From: JAAYDI01 sp052034005
GTDB lineage: Bacteria; Planctomycetota; Planctomycetia; Pirellulales; Pirellulaceae
Length of the DNA stretch: 64,000 nt
Direction: 5' to 3'
Assembly (NCBI GenBank): GCA_052034005.1
Contig: JBPOJB010000013.1
Span: 62,001-126,000, forward strand
Below the pieces are notes generated by a model, which made no database searches, was not told the origin of the DNA, and was given only the letters and a program-made list of their open reading frames with translations. Of this stretch, positions 52,150-60,112 are shown in pieces. Both the position numbers and the translations under genes were made by a program. Each line of letters starts with the position of its first letter. Within the stretch, counting starts at the first letter, position 1.

Positions 52150-53496
52150 CTACCAACCGTCTCCGGCCTGCCGGTGTACTTCGTCGATGATCCGTTGTTC
52201 GAGCCCGGCACGCAGCGTGGTGGGCAGCGCGAAGTAGGGGATCTCGCTGCCGCCGCCGTAACCGCCCTCCTGCAGCAGCCGCTCCGACGGAACATAGCAG
52301 GCGAAATCGTTGCTGTACGCGTTGATCCACAACCGCTGCGGATCGAGTTCCTGCTTGAGTCGCAGCGTGTAATCGACACACACCTCACCGGCCAGGAACA
52401 CCATCAGCAGGCGGTCGCCGAACGCGAACGTCTGGATGGGATAGTCGACTGCCTTGAGCAGCGCCTCGCCGCGATCCAGGCGCGCCAGCTGGGTCCGGGC
52501 GTTGTAGCCCTTCGGCGTATCTTGGTCGGCCAGCGCGGTCAGCTGTTCACGGGTCGGCAGGTCGTTCAACGGGAGCTGGATCGTCGAAAGTTGCGCCTGG
52601 ACCGGCCCGCTGATCGGCTGGAGCGGTTGCTGCAGGACGCGATCCACTTCCGCGGCCATCTCCTCGCCCTGGGCGGCCGCCACGTCCACCCGATCGCCGG
52701 TCACCCCGGAGCTCGGATTCGAGTCGGAGCCGGCCCCAGCCGAAAACAACGCGAGGCAGCCGGGATGGCGCCGCTCGATGCTCTCCTGGGCAAACCCGGC
52801 CCAGTCGCCGCTGACCTTGTTGTTCGACAGGGTCACACAGTGGCAGGCGTAACGGAAATAGACCGCCCGCACACGGTCCTCCGCGCCGCGGACCACCAAC
52901 ACCGGCAGGTCGTGGTCGGTGGGACCGCCCGCCGTCCGCCGGTTGGCGGCCAGTGCCGATTGGCCCACACCCCATTCCAGGCGGCTCGGCTGCATGTCCT
53001 CCAGCGCCCGGATCGCCGCCCGCTCCAGGGCATCGGTCAGCTCGGCCGTGTACCGTTCGATATGCGCCTGGTGGTCGTCCGGGATCGGCTGGCTGAAGAT
53101 GTTGTCGCACGACCCGCAGACCTTGGGTGCCGTGTGGGAATGCGAGTAGGTGAGCGCAATGTTCGCGCGCGGGATGTGGTACTTCGGCGCCAGCCGGCGG
53201 AAGACCTCGTCCACCATCGTCGATCGCACGCCGAGATTATCGATGGCCAGCAGCACCACGGGCACATCGTCGGCCCAGCGGATGGCCAGCGCTTTGGCCC
53301 AGATCTTCTGGGTGACCCCTTCGGATTCCGCGCGGCGGAACCCGAACCCGCTCAATCGGATCGGATAGTCCGGTGTGATGTCCACCCGGCTCACGCCGAT
53401 CCGGTATCCGTCATCCGCCCGCGCCACGCCGGCCAGGCACAGGCCGAGCGCCGCCCACGCCACAGGCCATTTCCGAAACATGCGCATCGTCGCCAT
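52150..53496 (-). CDS. Neutral/alkaline ceramidase-like secreted protein
   Basis: A 448-aa exported protein (signal WPVAWAALGLCLAGVARAD) similar to the N-terminal part of neutral/alkaline non-lysosomal ceramidases. Family-like segments are YRIGVSRVDITPDYPIRLS, VPVVLLAIDNLGVRS, NIALTYSHSHTAPKVCG (zinc-site histidines), YACHCVTLSNNKVSGDWAG and a C-terminal YSNDFACYVPSERLLQEGG. It lacks the usual C-terminal immunoglobulin-like domain. Many such planctomycete proteins are not proven to act on ceramide, so amidase or hydrolase specificity is open. GGAG lies eight bases before the ATG. Confidence 0.82.
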   Translation of the reverse strand: MATMRMFRKWPVAWAALGLCLAGVARADDGYRIGVSRVDITPDYPIRLSGFGFRRAESEGVTQKIWAKALAIRWADDVPVVLLAIDNLGVRSTMVDEVFRRLAPKYHIPRANIALTYSHSHTAPKVCGSCDNIFSQPIPDDHQAHIERYTAELTDALERAAIRALEDMQPSRLEWGVGQSALAANRRTAGGPTDHDLPVLVVRGAEDRVRAVYFRYACHCVTLSNNKVSGDWAGFAQESIERRHPGCLALFSAGAGSDSNPSSGVTGDRVDVAAAQGEEMAAEVDRVLQQPLQPISGPVQAQLSTIQLPLNDLPTREQLTALADQDTPKGYNARTQLARLDRGEALLKAVDYPIQTFAFGDRLLMVFLAGEVCVDYTLRLKQELDPQRLWINAYSNDFACYVPSERLLQEGGYGGGSEIPYFALPTTLRAGLEQRIIDEVHRQAGDGW

Positions 53497-53627
53497 GGAG
53501 GATTCTCCAACGGGGTTCTTGGTAGGAACACTGTCCGGTCTGCCGCACGTCGCCTTACGTTCGGACCGCACCTGCCATCGTGATGTCCAATTCAGATCAA
53601 CCCGGCGCCGGCAGCCCCGCCCGCCGC

Positions 53628-55061
53628 CTAGGCCATGCCGCCCTCCTCGATGAGCCTGAGGCCCAGCAGGGCAGCCAGATCCTCCAGTTCCCGCTGGTAA
53701 TCGCCGTAGAACACGACCCGGTGCAGCAGGGTCATCATATCGCCCTCGACCACGTCGGCGCCCCAGTTGAGGAACAATCGCCGCGCGTTGGGCACCGTCT
53801 GGGTGAACTGCGTGCGGCAGGCGATCGGGCTCGTGCTCGTCTCGATGATCCTTCCCGGCGTGTACAGGAGCGTATCGAGGCCGACCAGCTTCGCGCAGGT
53901 CACGGCCTGGCCGACGCGGTTCTCCACCTGCAGCGCCACGCCGCCACCGCTGTCGCTCTGCGTCCGGATGACGAACGGCAGACGCTCACCGTCCGGCCCG
54001 TCCATCTTCGTGGCGGACGTGCAGTGGAAATGCACCATGGCGTTCTTCGACGTGTCGATCACCGGATCGGTGATGAACCCGGGTATGCGGAAGGCATACG
54101 CGAACATCAACATGGTGAGCGTCGAATCGATATCGCCTTCACAGGCGCCGACGTAGCCGATGTCGTTCAGCTTGCTGAACGTCAGGCAGCCCCGCGGATT
54201 GCCCATGCAGTGCACGCTGCACACCGCCTGCGCCTGCTCCTCGATCATGATCTTGCGCACCGCCAGGTAATACCGGGTGGCCTCGATGATCTCCTCGCGC
54301 GTCGGCTCGACGATCGCCTGCGCCGGCTTGATCCAGTACTCTTCCGCTTCGGCCACGGCCGCCTGCGGGTCGATCGACTTGCAGACCTCCAGCACGCGCT
54401 CGTTGGTGATCGTCACGAGCTGGACGCCCAGCTTCTCCTTGACCTGCGTCGGGTCGCAGGCTGCGGCCGTACCGTGTGGCCCGCCGATCGCCAGGACCTT
54501 CGTGTGCTTGAGCTTGGCCGGCACGCGCAGCAGGGCCACGCCCTTGTCGATGTCCGCCCAGTCGCTGGTCGGCATCAGCACCACCTTCTTCCCCTGCTTG
54601 TGCCAGCGGTTGAAGTACATCCAGTGGTGGCCACTGAACGGCTGCGAGAACAGCACGGTGGGCAGGCCGATGTCGATCAGCTGGCTCAACACGGGCGGGT
54701 CGCCGCCGTGCCCCGACAGGTGCACGATGAACAGCGCGTCGGCGTCCTGGATCTTCTCGGCGACCGCCGGGATCTCGGTGGGTGGTACGAGGTCGCCGCC
54801 CAGGAACTGGACGTCGCCCAGCCGCTGCTCCAGGTCCGCAAAGTACCGGTTGAACTTCTCGATCTCCTCGGTCGGATGGGTCAGGTAGCCATCCAGCGTG
54901 CGGCCGACGAACAGGCGATAGATCCTGGCCGGCGCCATGGGCGGCCAGTCTCGATCCCCTTCCGCGGCCCACACGTTGTTCCGCACGAATTGCGACGCGA
55001 GCATCGCACCGCCGAGCGCCGCGGCGCCCATGAATTCGCGCCGATTGCAGCCTTGACACAT
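53628..55061 (-). CDS. Tat-type exported L-fucose/L-arabinose isomerase-like protein
   Basis: A 477-aa protein whose N-terminus is a twin-arginine-like signal (CNRREFMGAAALGGAML). The remainder resembles the L-fucose/L-arabinose isomerase fold: FIVHLSGHGGDPPVLSQLI, FSQPFSGHHWMYFNRWHKQ, CSVHCMGNPRGCLTFSKLN, GYVGACEGDIDSTLTMLMF and MVHFHCTSATKMDGPDGE. E in CEGDID and H in FHCTSA are candidate metal ligands. Such isomerases are normally cytoplasmic, so export is unusual. It follows the ceramidase-like gene's strand, with 132 bases between them. Confidence 0.78.
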   Translation of the reverse strand: MCQGCNRREFMGAAALGGAMLASQFVRNNVWAAEGDRDWPPMAPARIYRLFVGRTLDGYLTHPTEEIEKFNRYFADLEQRLGDVQFLGGDLVPPTEIPAVAEKIQDADALFIVHLSGHGGDPPVLSQLIDIGLPTVLFSQPFSGHHWMYFNRWHKQGKKVVLMPTSDWADIDKGVALLRVPAKLKHTKVLAIGGPHGTAAACDPTQVKEKLGVQLVTITNERVLEVCKSIDPQAAVAEAEEYWIKPAQAIVEPTREEIIEATRYYLAVRKIMIEEQAQAVCSVHCMGNPRGCLTFSKLNDIGYVGACEGDIDSTLTMLMFAYAFRIPGFITDPVIDTSKNAMVHFHCTSATKMDGPDGERLPFVIRTQSDSGGGVALQVENRVGQAVTCAKLVGLDTLLYTPGRIIETSTSPIACRTQFTQTVPNARRLFLNWGADVVEGDMMTLLHRVVFYGDYQRELEDLAALLGLRLIEEGGMA

Positions 55062-55321
55062 GAGTCTTTCTCCTGGAGTGATGTCAGGGGTATTGGCGAG
55101 GTTCCGGGTCCATTTTGGAAGACCGGGAAGGCCCTGTCAACGCACGGTGGAATCGCAGTGGGCGCTGCGCGCGTCCAGCCGACGCGGTGGAGCGTGACGG
55201 TGGCCGCCCACGGGAGTGCGGCGCGGCGCGTGCCGCCCGACGTTGTCCCCGGGGCAGCGTTGCTGATTCCGTCACCGCGCAGGACTATAATGACGCCGGG
55301 CACGAAGTAAGGAACAGTCCC

Positions 55322-57202
55322 ATGAGTAGACATCCGTCGCGGCGAGCGTTCCTGCGAGGTGCGGCGGCGGCTGCCGCCGGCGGCTGGCTGATGGCTCGGC
55401 GGCCGCGCGCCGCAGCCCGGGCCTGGCATGCCCCCCTCCCGATCGCCGACAGCCCGGCCGCGCAGCATTCCAAGCTCGGCCGCAATTCACTCATCGCGGT
55501 CGTAACGCAACCCGTGTCGCGCGACGTGAACCCGCGGGCGGGCAGTTGGCCCTACATCACGGAGATCCTCCGGCGCGCGGGGCTGTTCTTCGTGGAACGT
55601 TCGTCCCAAGACCTGCCGGCGCTGGCCGCCGAATCGAACCCGATCGTGCTGTTGGCGGGTGATTTGCAGCTGACGGCCGACCAGCGCCGGGCGGTGGCCG
55701 AATGCGTCAAGAGCGGAGGCGCGCTGATCGGGATCGGCGGCACGTCGGGTTTGGAGGAAGTGTTCGGCGTCCGGGCGGCGACCCCGATGGCCGAGGGTTG
55801 GATGAAGGTGACAGCGCAAGAACACCGGGTGACGGCCGGACTGCGCAGCTCGCTGCACGTGTTTGGCGGCTGCACGGTCCAGGTCGCGACCGCCACGCCG
55901 CTCGCCCAACTCGAGGCGGGGGCCCAGGGCGCGCGCGGCAGCGTGATCACCGAGCACCGCTTCGGCCAGGGCTGCGCCATCCTGCTGGCGCCGGACCTGA
56001 TCTTTTCCGTCGTGCACATCCAGCAGGGCCTGCCCGTGCTGCAGGACCGGCAGCCGGCCCCCGACGGGTCCGCGCCGACCAACGACGGCGTACTGAAGGC
56101 GGAAGACGGCGGCGTGCTCGATTGGGTCCGCGACCGCCAACCGCTGCAGCCGGACAACGCGTCCGCGTTTCTGGAGCCGGTGAGCGACGAGCTGCGTGAA
56201 GTCATCCTGCGGGGCGTTTTCCACGCCGCGCGCCAGCAGGGAGTCGTCCTGCCGCTGCTCTGGTATTGGCCGCGCGGGCTGAAGGCGGTCGGGCACATCT
56301 CGCACGATACGGACGGCAACGACCCGCAGCTGGCCGCGGCCATGTTGGAGGTGATGCGGGGCTGCGACGTGAAATCCACCTGGTGCACGCTGTACCCCGG
56401 CGGCTACCCGCGCGACTTCTATCGGGCACTCCGGGAGCACGACTATGAGATCGCCCTGCATTACGACGCCATGACCGGCGGGCCGCAGACCTGCTGGTCG
56501 AAAGACAACCTCCTGCGGCAGCACGAGTGGCTGCTCCAGGAAGCTGAGCTGTCGCACATCACGTCGAACAAGAACCACTACACGCGCTGGGAGAACCGGT
56601 TGGACTTCTGGCGCTGGTGCGAAGAGGTTGGGATCCGTGTCGACCAGACGCGCGGGCCCACCAAGAAAGGCACGATCGGGTTCCCGCTGGGCGGCTCGCA
56701 GCCGTATTTCCCGTGGGACGACGAACGCGCTGAGCCGCGCCCGATCGACGTGCTCGAGATCAACCTGCTCACACAGGACCTGGTCGTCGTGTGCCCGCGG
56801 GAGTACGGTCGGCAGTTGTTGGACTCAGCCGCACGCCACCACGGCGTGGCGCACTTCCTGTTCCACCCCGCGCACATTCAGAAGCCCTTCGTGGCCGACG
56901 CCCTGTCGGAGCTGGTGGACGACGGCCGGGGGCAAGGGCTCGAGTGGTGGACCAGCGCGCAGATCTACCGCTGGGAGAAGTTGCGGCGCGGCGTGAACGC
57001 GAGTTGCGAGACGGGCGAGGTATTGACGTTGGCGGCCGAAGAGCCGGTTCCCGCGGCCACCTTGCTGCTCTTGGCGTCCACAGTCGAGCCGCGGACGGTG
57101 CAGGTCAACGGTCAGCCGACTCCCAGCCAGCGCTGGAATCTGTACGGCTTCGAATTCGACGCTCTCCCCATGGATATCCACCGCCTCGAAGTCCAGATCT
57201 GA
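55322..57202 (+). CDS. Tat-exported polysaccharide-deacetylase-like protein
   Basis: A 626-aa protein with a twin-arginine signal (PSRRAFLRGAAAAAAGGW). Residues about 57-225 form a class I glutamine-amidotransferase/ThuA-like alpha/beta domain (ESNPIVLLAGDLQLTADQR; SGGALIGIGGTSGLEEVFG). The middle contains a NodB-type deacetylase core: the DD-like pair in GHISHDTDGNDPQLAAA (about 324) and a histidine in YEIALHYDAMTG (about 379). A small beta domain closes the protein (VEPRTVQVNGQPTPSQRWN). The substrate is unknown; peptidoglycan or a polysaccharide is likely. Its stop is the TGA that begins an AAAAAGGGGTCAGG motif. Confidence 0.75.
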   Translation: MSRHPSRRAFLRGAAAAAAGGWLMARRPRAAARAWHAPLPIADSPAAQHSKLGRNSLIAVVTQPVSRDVNPRAGSWPYITEILRRAGLFFVERSSQDLPALAAESNPIVLLAGDLQLTADQRRAVAECVKSGGALIGIGGTSGLEEVFGVRAATPMAEGWMKVTAQEHRVTAGLRSSLHVFGGCTVQVATATPLAQLEAGAQGARGSVITEHRFGQGCAILLAPDLIFSVVHIQQGLPVLQDRQPAPDGSAPTNDGVLKAEDGGVLDWVRDRQPLQPDNASAFLEPVSDELREVILRGVFHAARQQGVVLPLLWYWPRGLKAVGHISHDTDGNDPQLAAAMLEVMRGCDVKSTWCTLYPGGYPRDFYRALREHDYEIALHYDAMTGGPQTCWSKDNLLRQHEWLLQEAELSHITSNKNHYTRWENRLDFWRWCEEVGIRVDQTRGPTKKGTIGFPLGGSQPYFPWDDERAEPRPIDVLEINLLTQDLVVVCPREYGRQLLDSAARHHGVAHFLFHPAHIQKPFVADALSELVDDGRGQGLEWWTSAQIYRWEKLRRGVNASCETGEVLTLAAEEPVPAATLLLLASTVEPRTVQVNGQPTPSQRWNLYGFEFDALPMDIHRLEVQI

Positions 57203-57252
57203 AAAAGGGGTCAGGACTCATTAATGCGGTCGGTCACCTTCCGGTCACCTTC
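57201..57252 (+). repeat. IS/RAYT-end-like motif plus perfect 11-base tandem duplication
   Basis: AAAAAGGGGTCAGGACTCAT follows directly on the deacetylase stop. Motifs of this type often flank REP-associated transposases in planctomycete genomes (from memory). Next comes CGGTCACCTTC twice in tandem (57231-57241 and 57242-57252). No transposase is present, so this may be a remnant or footprint. Confidence 0.4.
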
Positions 57253-57324
57253 TCATCTGTTCGGCGATCGCGTAAGGGTGCTACAATTGGATCGACAGAA
57301 CACGTTTTTTCAGGTTGCAGTGCC

Positions 57325-57894
57325 ATGACCACCGCCCGGGAGTCCTTTGCCATGCTTGACAAGGGAACGCTGTGGGACGCAGTGGCGCGGTCGCATGCGC
57401 TATTGAAAGCACGGGGGCTGCCGCACGCGATCGTGGGCGGGATTGCGGTCTGTCTGCACGGTTACCAGCGGAACACGGTTGACATCGATCTGCTGGTTCG
57501 ACCGGAAGACGTCGATGCCCTGCGTCAGGAACTGTCCAGTTCCGGCTGGGAATGGGACAGCGTTCAGAAGCAGTTTGTCACCGATTCCGGGGTGGTTCTG
57601 CAGTTCCTGTTGGCCGGCGAGAAAGCCGGTCGGGGCTCCGAGGTGTGTTTCCCGGACCCGGCTGACGCGACCGCCGTGACCGAGTTGGAGGGTCTGCCGG
57701 TACTGACGCTCGCTGGCTTGATCGAGACCAAACTGGCCAGTGGCACCGGTGACGCCCGCCGGATGCACAGGGATTTTGCCGACGTGGTTGAGTTGATTGC
57801 CAGGCACGGGTTACCCAAGTCCTTTGCACGCAAGCTGCACAAGTCGCTTCGGTCGACGTTTCTGGAACTCCTCGCTCGTGCCCGTGCCGAATGA
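57325..57894 (+). CDS. Nucleotidyltransferase-fold protein
   Basis: A 189-aa protein with the minimal nucleotidyltransferase core: GG at 38-39, then HGYQRNTVDIDLLVRPED with acidic residues D53 and D55. This is the signature of AbiEii/MNT-like and kanamycin-nucleotidyltransferase-like proteins. The downstream LPVLTLAGLIETKLASG and MHRDFADVVELIARHGLP are typical of stand-alone members that can act as toxins or antitoxins. No HEPN or AbiEi-like partner gene is adjacent, so a toxin-antitoxin role is unsupported. It follows the IS-like motif by 70 bases, consistent with mobility. The ATG at 57325 has only a weak ribosome site. Confidence 0.75.
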   Translation: MTTARESFAMLDKGTLWDAVARSHALLKARGLPHAIVGGIAVCLHGYQRNTVDIDLLVRPEDVDALRQELSSSGWEWDSVQKQFVTDSGVVLQFLLAGEKAGRGSEVCFPDPADATAVTELEGLPVLTLAGLIETKLASGTGDARRMHRDFADVVELIARHGLPKSFARKLHKSLRSTFLELLARARAE

Positions 57895-58011
57895 GCTTGC
57901 GTTCGTCTTGCGAACCAACTCCCGGCATTGCTTCCCGGACCCGGGCAGTGTCTTGCAGTTCTCTGGCAAGATCAGCTATTCTGGCAACCATCTTCGAAGG
58001 AGGATGGGACT

Positions 58012-58821
58012 ATGCAACGCGCGGTGATGCGAGAGCTGATGGCTGAGTTCCTGGGCACGTTCGTGCTGATCGCGTTCGGCTGCGGGTCGGTGGCGCAGGT
58101 AGTGCTGAGCAATCGTGAGAACGGCGAGTACCTGTCGATCAACATCGGCTGGGGGCTGGGTGTCGCCCTGGGTGTGTACGTGGCGGTTGGCATCAGCGGC
58201 GCGCATCTGAACCCTGCGGTAACGCTCGCGCTGGCCGTGCGCCGCGGGTTCCCGTGGAACAAGCTGCTTCCCTATTGCATCGCACAGGTCGCCGGTGCGT
58301 TTGTCGCGGCGCTGGTCGTGTACGTGACCTACCTCGATGCGCTGTCGCACTTCGACGGCGGTGTGCGCCAGGTGCTGGGCGAGCAGGGCACGGCACGGAT
58401 CTTCGCCACGTATCCGCAACCGTTCCTCACGCCGGTAATCGGCGGGCTGGTCGATCAGATTGTCGGCACCGCGCTGCTGATGATGTGCATCTTCGCCCTG
58501 ATCGATCATCGGAACTGCGCCCCGGTGTCCTACCTGTTTCCCGTCCTGGTCGGCGCGGTGGTCTTGGCCATCGGTATCGCATTCGGCTTCAACTCGGGCT
58601 ATGCGATCAACCCGGCCCGCGATCTCGGTCCGCGCCTGTTGACGTACGTGGCGGGTTGGGGGAGCGAAGTGTTCCGAGCCGGACATGGCTGGTGGTGGGT
58701 CCCGATCGTCGGCCCGCTGATCGGCGGCGTACTGGGCGGTTGGCTCTATGACCTGTTTGTTACACGATGGCATGGGGAAGAGCCGGAGGCGGGTGGAGCC
58801 GAGGTGCCCTATGACGCATGA
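58012..58821 (+). CDS. glpF: Aquaglyceroporin/glycerol facilitator family channel
   Basis: A 269-aa major intrinsic protein with six membrane helices and two half-helices. The two NPA boxes are GAHLNPAVTLALA (N67) and YAINPARDLGPRL (N200); D204 after the second box and the long loop between helices favour a glycerol-type rather than water-only pore. GAAGGAGG lies nine bases before the ATG. No glpK or glpD is nearby. Its 3' end overlaps the convergent epimerase gene by 13 bases. Other small polyols could be the cargo. Confidence 0.92.
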   Translation: MQRAVMRELMAEFLGTFVLIAFGCGSVAQVVLSNRENGEYLSINIGWGLGVALGVYVAVGISGAHLNPAVTLALAVRRGFPWNKLLPYCIAQVAGAFVAALVVYVTYLDALSHFDGGVRQVLGEQGTARIFATYPQPFLTPVIGGLVDQIVGTALLMMCIFALIDHRNCAPVSYLFPVLVGAVVLAIGIAFGFNSGYAINPARDLGPRLLTYVAGWGSEVFRAGHGWWWVPIVGPLIGGVLGGWLYDLFVTRWHGEEPEAGGAEVPYDA

Positions 58822-60023
58822 CGGGCACGCGCGATCTGCTCCTCCAGGCGTTGCCAGCAGTACCATTGCATGCGCGGCAGATGGAACGGTCCTTTCCACA
58901 TGTTGCCTTTCAGGCGCGTGGCCACCGATCCGTCCCGGTGCAAGTAGCCGAACCATTCGCCATGGACCGGGTCCGGGAAGTGCGCGTAGGCCCAGTCGTG
59001 CGCCTGTGCGTGCCAGCGTGCGTATTTCGGGTCGCCGGTGAGTTGCCAGGCCAGCAGGCAGGCGATGATCGCCTCGTTGTGCGGCCACCAGAACTTCATG
59101 TCCTGCCAATACTCGGTGCCAGGCAGGCCGCGCGCGTCCCGATAGTAGAGAATGCCGCCGTACTGGCGGTCCCAGCCCTGTTCGAACGCCCAGTCCACGA
59201 TCGTCGTGCCGAGTCGGACCAGGCGCGCATCGCCCTCCCGCACGCGTGCCTCCTCCAGGATGAACCAGCCGGCTTCCAGCGCGTGCCCCGGGCAGATCAT
59301 GCGTCCGTCAAACGTGTCCAGGAACTCGCCCTGGGGCCCGACCGTCTCGAGCACGGCGCGGAACTCGGGCTTCAGGAAATCACGTTCGATTTCGCCCAGC
59401 GTGGTGTCGATGATCTCGGTGCAAAGCGGGTCGTCGACGGCCCGGCGCAGCTCCTGGGCGGCCAGAATCAGGCACATCGGCATCGCCAGTCCTTTCACCG
59501 GGCGCGTCTCGGGATTCGTCTTGGGCGGCAGCAGGCCCGGGGTGCGATGATAGTGCAGGACACGCTCGAACAGATCGAACGCCTGCTTCGCGAATCGCTC
59601 GTCGCCCGAGGCGCGGCTGAACGCGGCCAACGCCATCGTGGCAAACAGCTCCGAGTACAGGTAGCGCCGCTTGCGCAGCGGCCGGCCCTCTCGCGTGACC
59701 GAGAAGTACATCCGGCCATCCGCGTCGAAGCAGCAACGGTTGAGGAACTCGATGCCGTGCCGGGCCAGTTCCAGCCATTCAGGCCGCTGCTCGACCGTGC
59801 TGTAGAGCGTGGCCAGCAGCCAGGCGAAACGGCCTTGAAACCAGACCGGCTTGTCCGGATGGATCAGCGTGCCGTCCTCGTCCAGCCCCGTCAGGTAGCC
59901 GCCGTGCTCGCGGTCGATCGCGCGTGGGATCCAGAACGGGAGCGTGTCGTGGAGCAATCCGTCGCGGTAGACGCTCAGCAGCGCTGCCAGGTCTCGGCCG
60001 TCGAGTCGCGTGGTGGTAGTCAT
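58809..60023 (-). CDS. N-acylglucosamine 2-epimerase (AGE) family enzyme
   Basis: A 404-aa alpha/alpha-barrel sugar epimerase of the AGE/renin-binding-protein family, cytoplasmic with no signal peptide. The catalytic histidines align: H247 in CPGHALEAGWF and H381 in KGPFHLPRMQW, with further family motifs QGRFAWLLATLYS, FWWPHNEAIIA and GEWFGYLHRDG. It could interconvert GlcNAc and ManNAc or act on a free sugar such as cellobiose or mannose. It ends the fucP-DUF4838-AGE series on the - strand, 89 bases after DUF4838, so the substrate probably enters through FucP. Confidence 0.88.
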   Translation of the reverse strand: MTTTTRLDGRDLAALLSVYRDGLLHDTLPFWIPRAIDREHGGYLTGLDEDGTLIHPDKPVWFQGRFAWLLATLYSTVEQRPEWLELARHGIEFLNRCCFDADGRMYFSVTREGRPLRKRRYLYSELFATMALAAFSRASGDERFAKQAFDLFERVLHYHRTPGLLPPKTNPETRPVKGLAMPMCLILAAQELRRAVDDPLCTEIIDTTLGEIERDFLKPEFRAVLETVGPQGEFLDTFDGRMICPGHALEAGWFILEEARVREGDARLVRLGTTIVDWAFEQGWDRQYGGILYYRDARGLPGTEYWQDMKFWWPHNEAIIACLLAWQLTGDPKYARWHAQAHDWAYAHFPDPVHGEWFGYLHRDGSVATRLKGNMWKGPFHLPRMQWYCWQRLEEQIARARHAS

Positions 60024-60112
60024 GGCAGTATGGGATGTGTGGATGGCCGTAAGGACGTGTTCGAGACGGGCGTCTTATTCCGCTGCTCTCGTGCCGGCCG
60101 TGCGCAGCGACC

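Noticed and set aside
57325..57894. Two-gene toxin-antitoxin system
   Set aside because: Only the nucleotidyltransferase-fold gene is present; no HEPN, AbiEi or other partner lies beside it.
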